From positions 1-32,486 of the forward strand of contig JAGBND010000072.1 of NCBI GenBank assembly GCA_017634575.1: a stretch of 32,486 bases of DNA, given 5' to 3'. The notes under the pieces were generated by a model that worked only from the letters and a program-made list of their open reading frames with translations, did no database searches and was not told the DNA's origin. A program made the position numbers and the translations under genes. Origin of the DNA: Bacillota bacterium (lineage in GTDB: Bacteria > Bacillota > Clostridia > Lachnospirales > Bianqueaceae). Position 1 is the first letter of the stretch. Each line of letters begins with the position of its first letter. Shown piece by piece: positions 25,609 to 32,362 of this stretch.

Positions 25609-27375
25609 ATGATCCGCATCAGTGATTTTCGAGTACCTATAGAAAAAGCCGGCCAGAATATGGAAAAGCAGATACGCGCCGAGCTGGGGATTTCCGATCT
25701 GCACCCTCTTTCCTGGAAGGTTTTCAGGAAATCCATTGATGCCCGCAAGGGTCACGGCTTCAGCTTTATTTATACCATTGATGCGGTTCCTGCCAAAGAG
25801 GAAAAAATCTTCAACCGGGGGAGGCGCGCGCACAAGAACTGGCAGCTTCTGAAGGAAGAGCCTCCTTACAAAGTCTCCTCTCCTTCCCACAAGCCAAAGA
25901 AACCGCCGGTGGTGGTGGGCGCAGGTCCTGCAGGCCTGTTTGCCGCGCTGCTTCTTGCCAGGGCCGGACTTAAGCCTATTGTCATCGAACGGGGCCGCCC
26001 CGTAGAAAAAAGGGCCGAAGATGTCCGGCTGTTTTTTACCAGACAGATCCTTGATCCCTCCTCCAACGTTCAATTTGGAGAAGGCGGCGCCGGAACCTTC
26101 TCCGACGGAAAGGTTAATACTTTGGTAAGGGATCCCAGCGGACGGGGCCGTTTTGTACTGGAAACCATGGTAGAAAAAGGCGCGCCTGAAACCATTTTAT
26201 ATGACCAGAAGCCCCACATCGGCACCGACAGGCTAAAAAAAGTGGTGCGAGCGCTGCGGGAAGAGATGATCAGCCTGGGCGCTACGGTGCTGTTTGAGAC
26301 AACCTTGACAGCCCTGCTTTTCGATCCGGATGCGCCCCGTAAAGTACGGGGAATTTCCTGCCGCGGCCCGGAGGGCGTCTTTACGCTGGAATGCGATACG
26401 GTATTTCTTGGCATCGGCCACAGCGCCCGAGATACGTTCAGGATGCTTGCAGATTCTCAGATTCCCATGGAGGCCAAGCCTTTTGCGGTAGGTCTTCGCA
26501 TCGAGCATCCCAGGGAGATGATCAACCGGGATCAGTACCGGGAATACGCCTCTTCCCCCTATCTGGAAGCCGCCAGCTACAAGCTGTCGGGAAAAGCCAC
26601 TGACGGAAAAGGCGTATATACCTTCTGCATGTGTCCCGGCGGCCTGGTGGTCAGCGCCACCTCTGAAAAGGGGCGTCTTGTTACCAACGGCATGAGCAAC
26701 TACGCCAGAGATGAAGCCAACAGCAATGCTGCGCTTCTGGTAGGGGTAACACCGCAGGAGTGCGCGCTCTATGCCAAAGAAATGAACAGGCGTTATCCGA
26801 ATCTGGCAAGCGATCTTTTGGATCATCCGGGATACGATTCTATGAGCGATCCGGCAAATATCACGGGATTCGATCCGGCAGGCAGCTCTGCCCCGGACGC
26901 TTCCAAAAATCTTCTCTTTTCCGGGGTATATTTTCAGGAACAGCTGGAAAGAACGGCTTTTCTGATGGGCGGTTCCAATTACAGTGCGCCGATTCAGCTG
27001 GTTGGCGATTATCTCTCCGGCACCGACCGAATCAGCAGTCTTGGAGATATCGCGCCCAGTTTTACAGGTCCCACGGTCCAGACAAACCTTCATGATCTGC
27101 TGCCGTCTGCCATTGGAAATGCGCTATCTGACGGCATCCGTTTCTTTGGAACCAAGCTGAAGGGCTTTGACCGGGATGATGCGGTGCTTACAGGCATCGA
27201 GTCCAGAAGCTCTTCACCACTTCGCATCCTTCGCGAGGCGGATATGCAAAGCGCCGTGAAAGGGCTTTATCCCATCGGAGAAGGCGCCGGCTATGCCGGC
27301 GGCATTATGTCCGCTGCCATGGACGGCATGAAGGCGGCTGAAACTTATCTTAGCGCACTGGAGGACAAAGGCTGA
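25609..27375 (+). CDS. NAD(P)/FAD-dependent oxidoreductase (COG2509-type dehydrogenase)
   Basis: A 588-residue flavoprotein of the uncharacterised 'FAD-dependent dehydrogenase' group common in Firmicutes. An N-terminal 90-residue part (IRISDFRVPIEKAGQNMEKQ, SIDARKGHGFSFIYTID) precedes the Rossmann fold VVVGAGPAGLFAALLLARAG (GxGxxG at 104-109) ending in IERG. Further conserved segments are NVQFGEGGAGTFSDGKVNTL, GIGHSARDTFRML, CMCPGG and the C-terminal flavin-contact YPIGEGAGYAGGIMSAAMDG. The substrate is unknown. ATG at 25609 with GAGAGGA upstream. Its TGA overlaps the next ATG (TGATG). Confidence 0.9.
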   Translation: MIRISDFRVPIEKAGQNMEKQIRAELGISDLHPLSWKVFRKSIDARKGHGFSFIYTIDAVPAKEEKIFNRGRRAHKNWQLLKEEPPYKVSSPSHKPKKPPVVVGAGPAGLFAALLLARAGLKPIVIERGRPVEKRAEDVRLFFTRQILDPSSNVQFGEGGAGTFSDGKVNTLVRDPSGRGRFVLETMVEKGAPETILYDQKPHIGTDRLKKVVRALREEMISLGATVLFETTLTALLFDPDAPRKVRGISCRGPEGVFTLECDTVFLGIGHSARDTFRMLADSQIPMEAKPFAVGLRIEHPREMINRDQYREYASSPYLEAASYKLSGKATDGKGVYTFCMCPGGLVVSATSEKGRLVTNGMSNYARDEANSNAALLVGVTPQECALYAKEMNRRYPNLASDLLDHPGYDSMSDPANITGFDPAGSSAPDASKNLLFSGVYFQEQLERTAFLMGGSNYSAPIQLVGDYLSGTDRISSLGDIAPSFTGPTVQTNLHDLLPSAIGNALSDGIRFFGTKLKGFDRDDAVLTGIESRSSSPLRILREADMQSAVKGLYPIGEGAGYAGGIMSAAMDGMKAAETYLSALEDKG

Positions 27376-27872
27376 TGAAAGCATTTATTGTATCAGACAT
27401 TAAAACCTTTATGAACAGCATGCTGAACGGGAAACTGTTTCATCGCTGGCAGCTTCGCACCATGGAGCTTGGTCTGATCAGCCATATCTCGATTGATGGC
27501 AAGCTGAACCGGAATTTTCTAAGCGAAGAAGAATCAGCTTCCAGGACCTCTGATTATATAGAATGGGATGAAATCCAGCCAAAGATCAAGGGACTGATCC
27601 AAGGGAAAAACAGTCCCAGCGTTCTGACCATGACCCTTTCTCTTCCCCCTGAGCTGGTGCCGGGCATTCAATCGGACGCAATCGAGTCTTATCAGCTGAA
27701 CATCCGCTATGAGGTCCCGGCCGGCAGCGAGGACAAGAAAAAAAGGCTGGTACTGATCACCGGGATCAGCACCAAAACCTTTACGATGGACAAAGAACCC
27801 GAAAGAGCCTGGGACAGCCTGATTCCTTCCTACTTTGAGAAGCGGCAGCTGTCCATTGAGGAGCTGACGTAA
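27375..27872 (+). CDS. DUF5721-like protein of unknown function
   Basis: A 165-residue soluble protein. The opening MKAFIVSDIKTFMNSMLNGKLFHRWQ and the LISHISIDGKLNRNF segment resemble a small Lachnospiraceae family (DUF5721), recognised by eye only. The middle IEWDEIQPKIKGLIQGKNSP and the C-terminal TMDKEPERAWDSLIPSYFEK look like a compact alpha/beta domain. There are no membrane segments, signal peptide or catalytic motifs. It starts one base inside the FAD gene stop, so the two form one unit and probably act together. It is the last conserved gene before the accessory region. Confidence 0.8.
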   Translation: MKAFIVSDIKTFMNSMLNGKLFHRWQLRTMELGLISHISIDGKLNRNFLSEEESASRTSDYIEWDEIQPKIKGLIQGKNSPSVLTMTLSLPPELVPGIQSDAIESYQLNIRYEVPAGSEDKKKRLVLITGISTKTFTMDKEPERAWDSLIPSYFEKRQLSIEELT

Positions 27873-28245
27873 GAACTTCGGATTTATCTGCTCTTTAGAA
27901 AAACAGAGTCGCACTTTTACATGTAAACTATATTTTTATATACAATTTATTTCTTTTTATTTTTATTCGATTCTATCGAATAAAAACTCAAATTGTTCAT
28001 CTTGGAATATGTCGGACATTTTGATTTTGGAAGACACAGCAGATCAAGGTGAAAATGTTCATCTGAAATTGGTTGTTTGTCGTGATTTGGATTTTCAAAA
28101 TGTTCATCTATATTATACATCATGAAGCCGAGATGCGTCTGTAGTCGTATTGTAATTGCTACAGACAAACAACTGGCGTGATCTCCTAATACATTATTGC
28201 AATGACGCGATGAATGGAAGTAAAAGCCATATGACAATCAAACAG
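27873..28245. other. AT-rich gene-free spacer with IS-end-like repeats
   Basis: Between the DUF5721-like gene and the surface-protein terminator no convincing gene is seen. It holds three copies of AAAWTGTTCATCT (27990, 28052, 28097), a segment at 27989-28029 that resembles 32320-32365 next to the right-edge array, and an 8-bp inverted repeat GTCTGTAG/CTACAGAC (28137-28144 and 28159-28166). A 96-codon minus-strand frame covers part of it, but it is low-complexity, has no ribosome site and reads through the repeats. The pattern suggests the remnant of a mobile-element end. Confidence 0.5.
27899..27923. repeat. left copy of a 25-bp direct repeat bracketing the accessory segment
   Basis: AAACAGAGTCGCACTTTTAC plus ATG at 27901-27923 matches 32271-32293 with two mismatches, in the same orientation and 4370 bases apart. 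In the right copy the sequence forms a terminator hairpin (GTCGCA/TGCGAC); here the right arm has drifted, but a palindrome TTTACATGTAAA remains. Confidence 0.75.
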
Positions 28246-28275
28246 CAACGGGACGCTTCATAAAGCGTCCCGTTG
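28246..28275 (-). terminator. strong hairpin after the surface-protein gene
   Basis: A perfect 13-bp stem, CAACGGGACGCTT (28246-28258) and its complement (28263-28275), with a CATA loop, 41 bases after the stop codon. The following minus-strand sequence TGTTTGATTG is only moderately U-rich. Confidence 0.75.
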
Positions 28276-28316
28276 TCGTCTTGAATTAGTAATAAACATA
28301 ACAAAAAGAGTAAGTA

Positions 28317-31300
28317 TTAATCTATCCTTTTCTTTCTGGCCTTTACCACCGCGCCGATTCCAATCACAGAAAGACACAGCAGGCTGATCCACAATTCCGG
28401 ATGATTGTTGTCACCTGTATTGACCCCATTCTGAGGCTTATTACTTTCAGCCGGTTTTGCTTGTATCGTGATTTTTTTCTCCACCGGATCGCCATCATCG
28501 AACAGGACTGTGACTGTATGTTCCCCTACGCTGAGCGTTTCCAGTGTTTCTGCGTTGATCGTAATGATCGTGCTACCCGGCTCTGCAGATACTTCCATGT
28601 CTTTTTCATCGATCTGTACCTTAACAAAATGGTTGAAGCATTCTTCATCATTTTCACTTCGTTTAATTATCATCACGATAGGATCCGAGGAACCCTTCGT
28701 CCAATTGCCTTCAGAAGTCTGGGTTTCGGTGTAAAATATCCATTTTTTTACTGTGGTATACACTGATATATAGACAGTGTCACCGGTTACTGGAGGTAAG
28801 GATTCATTGTCATAGACTGTACCATCACCATCAACAGCTTTCCAGCCAGCAAAGGTATCAATTTTGTTAATACCATCGATCCTTGTTAGTATATTGCCTG
28901 TGTACTTTGGTGTCTCACCATAGGCATAATAAGATGCATTCATAGAAACTACATTTGGTGTTTCTATTCTAAACGCGATCGTATACATACGCTCTTCTTC
29001 TTTAAATAATACAGTATATGTTGCATCTCCTGTTACAAGAGGCAAAGAGGCTCCTTCACCGTAAACTGTACCATCACTGTCTTTCCAGCCTGCAAAGGTA
29101 TAGGTGTACTGAACTGTTGCTTCCTTGGTCGGTGCTGTACTTGTGTATTCCGGTGTTGCACCATAGGCTACCTTACCGCTCTGTAGTTCCTTGCCCTCTT
29201 CATCTACGAATGTGATCGTATATTCTTTTGTTTGTTTGCTGTAGGTTGCTTTATAAGTTGCATCGCCTGTCACTTTTACGATCTCTTTATCCCAGCCTGC
29301 AAAGGTATAGGTGTACTGAGCATCAGCAGCCTTGGTCGGATCCGCATGAACCGGCATCTCCCCATACTCTACCTTCATCGTATCAATCAGTGACCCGTCT
29401 TCCTGAAGCCAGGTGATCGTATAGCTTTGTTTGCCGCTGGAATAGACAGCTGTATATACAACATTTGCGGTAACATCCTTGAGTTCCGGAGTCCACCCTG
29501 AGAATTCATATGTATACTCGTCATCCGAGGCTCTCACCGGATCTTTCGGCAGAACGATATCAGAAGCTTTTGTGCCGTAGTCGTAGGCGGTCGCTTCTTG
29601 AAGAACCGTCTTTCCGTCATAATCAAGGAAGGTCACAGTATATTGGTTCACTGTCTTGGTGTATGCGGCTGTATAGGTCTCGTCACCGCTTACCGCAGGC
29701 AAAGACTTACTTGCCTCGTAGATAGTGCCATCACTTGTTTCCCAGCCGGCAAATGTGTAAGTGACTTCAGCATCCGCTTCTTTGGTTGGCGTTTCGCCAT
29801 TATATTTTGGTGTATCACCATAAGCCAGCTTACCACTTTGCAGTTCTTTGCCTTCTTCATCTACGAATGTGATCGTATACTCATTAACCGTCTCGGAGAA
29901 GGATACCGTATAGGTTGCATCACCTCCTACAGCAGGCAAGGCGTCCTTTTCACCGTATACTTTACCGTCGCTGGCTTTCCATCCAAACGTATAGGTGTAC
30001 TGAGCATCCGGTTCTTTGCTGGGCGTCTCGCCATTATACTTCGGTATCTCGCCATAGGTTAATGTGTCTGCCTGCAATACCTTGCCTTCTTCATCCACGA
30101 ACCTGATCTCATATTCTCGTAACGTACCGGTGTAAGTCGCCGTATACGTTGTATCGCCTTTTACAGCAGGGAATGAGCCATTTTCACAAACAGGGCCGTT
30201 ACTCATTTGCCATCCGGCAAAAGTATATGTATACTGGACATCAGGCTCCTTGACAGGTGGATTTGGATTACCCTTGAACTCTGGTGTCGTGCCGTAGGTA
30301 AAAGTAGCACTGTCAAGTACTGTCCCATCGTCATCCAGGAATTTGACCTCATACTCACGTAACGTGCTGGTATAAGTCGCGGTATAGGTTGCTTCGCCTT
30401 TTACAGCAGGCAAGGAATCATTTTTACCATACACCTTACCGTCACTGGCTTCCCAGCCGGCAAAAGTATAGGTGTATTGGTTATCCGGCGCCTTGGTTGG
30501 TGTTTCCTTATTGTAGGTAGGAACAGCGTTATATTCAAAGGGATCATTCTGTAGGTTTGTTCCGTCAAAGTTTTGGAAATTGATTGCGTATTTGCGTACT
30601 TCTTCAGTGTATGTCGGTGTATAAATATAATAGTTAGGGGTATTCTCTTTCAGTTTCTCCTCCCACCCATCGAACTTATAGTTATACTGTTCGGTCGATG
30701 GTTTCTCTGGTCCATTTGGTATGGCATCCCTGTAATCTATATTTGAGGAACAGAAAATCGTACGAAGAATCTTGGAGCCATCGAAGTTTATAAATTCTCT
30801 TCTAGTGATTATGGGGAAAAAGGCATTCCCAAGAACTGCATCAACTGATCCATCGATGACCATCTTGAGATTTTCACTTTCCAAAAATGCATTCTCGCCA
30901 ATTGTACCAACATTACCATTAATCGTCACGGTCGTAAGTTTATCACAATCAAAGAATGCAGACTGGCCAATTGTACCAACATTACCATTAATCGTCACGG
31001 TCGTGAGGTTATCACAATAAATGAATGCAGACTCGCCAATTGAACCTACGCTACCTTCAATCGTCACGGTCGTGAGTTGAGGACAATCATAGAATGCATA
31101 CTTGCCAATTGTACCTACGCCACCTTCAATCGTCACGGTCGTGAGTTGAGGACAATCATAGAATGCATGATCGCCAATTGAATCAATACTTCCTTCGATT
31201 GTTACACTGGTGAAATCGGATTTGTAATATTCACCACCGCCAATGTCTTGCACTTTATTCTCGCCGGGTTCAGGAGAAAGCACAAGTTCCCCCTCATCGG

Positions 31301-31373
31301 CAAAAACCTTCGTCGGTAATAACAAAAGAAGCAGCATGACAGAAAGCAAAAGGCTTAATGATGTCTTTTTCAT
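28317..31373 (-). CDS. secreted BspA-like leucine-rich-repeat / multi-repeat cell-surface protein
   Basis: A 1018-residue surface protein. Signal peptide 1-25 (MKKTSLSLLLSVMLL, cleaved after VFA). Residues 57-171 are five exact-length 23-residue BspA-type LRR units (VTIEGSVGSIGESAFIYCDN pattern), with a partial sixth. About 172-259 is a divergent linking repeat (NYKFDGWEE). About 260-875 are eight 67-82-residue InlB-B/Flg_new-type units, each built as YTITFVDEEG...YTYTFAGW...ATYTATY. An Ig-like part (about 880-970) follows. The end NGVNTGDNNHPELW, a 17-residue hydrophobic stretch and KARKKRID form a cell-wall sorting signal with an unusual, non-LPXTG motif. Such proteins bind host or bacterial surfaces. 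ATG at 31373 with GGGGAGG; own promoter and terminator. Base composition is lower in GC than the housekeeping genes, suggesting accessory origin. Confidence 0.92.
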   Translation of the reverse strand: MKKTSLSLLLSVMLLLLLLPTKVFADEGELVLSPEPGENKVQDIGGGEYYKSDFTSVTIEGSIDSIGDHAFYDCPQLTTVTIEGGVGTIGKYAFYDCPQLTTVTIEGSVGSIGESAFIYCDNLTTVTINGNVGTIGQSAFFDCDKLTTVTINGNVGTIGENAFLESENLKMVIDGSVDAVLGNAFFPIITRREFINFDGSKILRTIFCSSNIDYRDAIPNGPEKPSTEQYNYKFDGWEEKLKENTPNYYIYTPTYTEEVRKYAINFQNFDGTNLQNDPFEYNAVPTYNKETPTKAPDNQYTYTFAGWEASDGKVYGKNDSLPAVKGEATYTATYTSTLREYEVKFLDDDGTVLDSATFTYGTTPEFKGNPNPPVKEPDVQYTYTFAGWQMSNGPVCENGSFPAVKGDTTYTATYTGTLREYEIRFVDEEGKVLQADTLTYGEIPKYNGETPSKEPDAQYTYTFGWKASDGKVYGEKDALPAVGGDATYTVSFSETVNEYTITFVDEEGKELQSGKLAYGDTPKYNGETPTKEADAEVTYTFAGWETSDGTIYEASKSLPAVSGDETYTAAYTKTVNQYTVTFLDYDGKTVLQEATAYDYGTKASDIVLPKDPVRASDDEYTYEFSGWTPELKDVTANVVYTAVYSSGKQSYTITWLQEDGSLIDTMKVEYGEMPVHADPTKAADAQYTYTFAGWDKEIVKVTGDATYKATYSKQTKEYTITFVDEEGKELQSGKVAYGATPEYTSTAPTKEATVQYTYTFAGWKDSDGTVYGEGASLPLVTGDATYTVLFKEEERMYTIAFRIETPNVVSMNASYYAYGETPKYTGNILTRIDGINKIDTFAGWKAVDGDGTVYDNESLPPVTGDTVYISVYTTVKKWIFYTETQTSEGNWTKGSSDPIVMIIKRSENDEECFNHFVKVQIDEKDMEVSAEPGSTIITINAETLETLSVGEHTVTVLFDDGDPVEKKITIQAKPAESNKPQNGVNTGDNNHPELWISLLCLSVIGIGAVVKARKKRID
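30861..31205 (-). repeat. five 69-bp LRR-coding tandem repeats
   Basis: Codons 57-171 of the surface protein: five consecutive 69-base units, the second pair (AFYDCPQLTT) and fourth/fifth pair (VTINGNVGTIG) being nearly identical at DNA level. This indicates recent unit duplication. Confidence 0.9.
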
Positions 31374-31424
31374 ATTGAAACCTCCCCTCTTTGTAGAACA
31401 GGCAGTAAATATTATTCCATTTTC

Positions 31425-31453
31425 ACAATATCATAAGTGTTTGGCAGATGCAA
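31425..31453 (-). promoter_or_regulatory. promoter of the surface-protein gene
   Basis: TTGCAT (31453-31448), 17-base spacer, TATTGT (31430-31425) on the minus strand, about 50 bases before the start codon. It lies directly downstream of the hairpin at 31495-31529. Confidence 0.65.
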
Positions 31454-31485
31454 GCATTTCATGCGGGCTCCCTGCTCAGAGACAA

Positions 31486-31529
31486 AACAAAAAAGTGGCA
31501 AATCTGAGATTTGATTCTCGATCTGCCAC
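31486..31529 (-). terminator. minus-strand terminator upstream of the surface-protein promoter
   Basis: On the minus strand GTGGCAGATC (31529 side) pairs with GATTTGCCAC (31495 side), allowing one G-U, followed by TTTTTTGTTTTG. It contains an inner palindrome AAATCTGAGATTT. No minus-strand gene feeding into it was found. Confidence 0.7.
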
Positions 31530-31549
31530 CTCATCATATACCGCACGAT

Positions 31550-32110
31550 ATGAAAGCTTATTTGTCGGTTTTGCTATATCCATATCCTGTCAAAGATCGC
31601 AAGGTTGGAGACGATTCTTGTCCGTATTGTGCAGGGAAAAAAATACTTACAGGCTTCAATGACCTGCAAACAGTCAACCCACAGCTCGCCAAAGAGTGGA
31701 GCCCAAACAACGAGTTTTCTGCCAGCAGGGCTCTTCCAACTTTATTACGCACTGCTCTATGGATTTGCCCTGATTGTAATGGCGAGTATCCCTATCCTGT
31801 CAAAGATCGCAAGGTTGGAGATGACTCTTGTCCGTATTGTGCAGGGAAAAAAATACTTAAGGGGTACAACGATCTTCAAACAACCCATCCTGAATTGATG
31901 TGCGAATGGTCTGAAATTGACAATGCCTTACAAAATTTCTGGCCGGATGAAATAACAGAACATTCCTCAATTTCGGTTTGGTGGGTATGCAAGGACTGCG
32001 GATACAAATATAAGATGAGCCCAAGAGATAAACTCATCTATGCTATGCGGCATCAAATTAGCTGTAGCAGGTGTAAAGGCCGTCGTCGGAATAAGGTATA
32101 TATCGGCTGA
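31550..32110 (+). pseudogene. remnant of a zinc-ribbon repeat protein (DUF4379/treble-clef type)
   Basis: The frame ending at 32110 encodes repeated zinc ribbons of the W-x-C-x2-C ... R ... CPYC kind: CPYCAGKKIL (first), WICPDCNGEYPYPVKDR with CPYCAGKKILKGYNDLQ (second), and WWVCKDCGYKYKMSPRDKL with ISCSRCKGRRR (third). It looks decayed at the 5' end. No ribosome site precedes the ATG at 31550 (or an in-frame ATG at 31511), and the first ribbon lacks its leading cysteine pair in frame. An ICRFC is visible in the +1 frame at 31565-31579; compared with the second ribbon about seven bases are missing just after it. Homologues are usually longer multi-ribbon proteins, often in accessory islands; their function is unclear. 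Confidence 0.6.
31583..31859 (+). repeat. 67-bp direct repeat inside the zinc-ribbon remnant
   Basis: 31583-31649 and 31793-31859 are 67-base copies with two mismatches, 210 bases (70 codons) apart. Both encode the YPVKDRKVGDDSCPYCAGKK segment. This is a recent internal duplication or conversion of a ribbon unit. Confidence 0.9.
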
Positions 32111-32123
32111 TACTCTCCTCTCA

Positions 32124-32188
32124 AAACACAGTCCACACCATTCCTGTTGAAAAAAATATGCATGTAGGGTATACTGTAGACTGTGTTT
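32124..32188. repeat. 10-bp inverted repeat enclosing the small-RNA promoter
   Basis: AAACACAGTC (32124-32133) and GACTGTGTTT (32179-32188) are exact complements flanking the -35 and -10 elements. They could be an operator pair or short terminal repeats. Confidence 0.7.
32147..32175 (+). promoter_or_regulatory. promoter of a candidate small RNA
   Basis: TTGAAA (32147-32152), exactly 17 bases, TATACT (32170-32175). Expected start near 32182. No open reading frame with a ribosome site follows before the terminator at 32235-32265. Confidence 0.78.
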
Positions 32189-32266
32189 GAAGTGGTGATT
32201 CCCCACCACAATCCAAAAGCAGGGATTTTTATTCAGAGGTGGCTGATCCAGTCACCTCTTTTTTTG
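32182..32266 (+). ncRNA. candidate small RNA, about 85 nt
   Basis: Sequence between a consensus promoter and a Rho-independent terminator with no coding capacity. It can fold into three stems: GTGGTG/CACCAC (32192-32197 and 32204-32209), AATCC/GGATT (starting about 32210 and 32222), and the terminator stem AGAGGTG/CACCTCT. The GGTG of the first stem could also pair with the CACC of the terminator, so alternative folds are possible. No known RNA family is recognised. Confidence 0.55.
32235..32266 (+). terminator. plus-strand terminator of the candidate small RNA
   Basis: Stem AGAGGTG (32235-32241) and CACCTCT (32253-32259) with an 11-base loop, followed by T at 32259-32265. It faces, across GTC, the A-run that is the U-tract of the minus-strand terminator. 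Confidence 0.85.
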
Positions 32267-32297
32267 TCAAAAAAAGAGTCGCACTTTAACATGCGAC
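32267..32297 (-). terminator. minus-strand terminator, convergent with the previous one
   Basis: Stem GTCGCA (32278-32283) and TGCGAC (32292-32297), loop of eight; on the minus strand it is followed by TC and seven T (32275-32269). It should end transcripts arriving from beyond the right edge. Its sequence is the right copy of the direct repeat at 27899-27923. Confidence 0.8.
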
Positions 32298-32319
32298 CCT
32301 GATTTTTGAATCAGTTTCT

Positions 32320-32358
32320 CAAAATGTTCATCTTTTTGTGATTAACATGAACATTTTG
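32320..32358. repeat. 12-bp perfect inverted repeat
   Basis: CAAAATGTTCAT (32320-32331) and ATGAACATTTTG (32347-32358) with a 15-base loop. The same CAAAATGTTCATCT motif recurs three times at 27989-28109 on the other side of the accessory segment. Confidence 0.85.
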
Positions 32359-32362
32359 AATT

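Noticed and set aside
26233-27093. 286-codon open frame on minus strand opposite the FAD oxidoreductase
   Set aside because: The plus-strand gene has clear FAD motifs; the reverse frame has none.
27947-28237. 96-codon minus-strand frame in the accessory spacer
   Set aside because: No ribosome site, low-complexity lysine/asparagine-rich end, and it reads through non-coding repeat motifs shared with 32320-32365.
31967-32209. 80-codon minus-strand frame over the zinc-ribbon remnant and small-RNA promoter
   Set aside because: No ribosome site or recognisable domain; antisense of the ribbon coding sequence.
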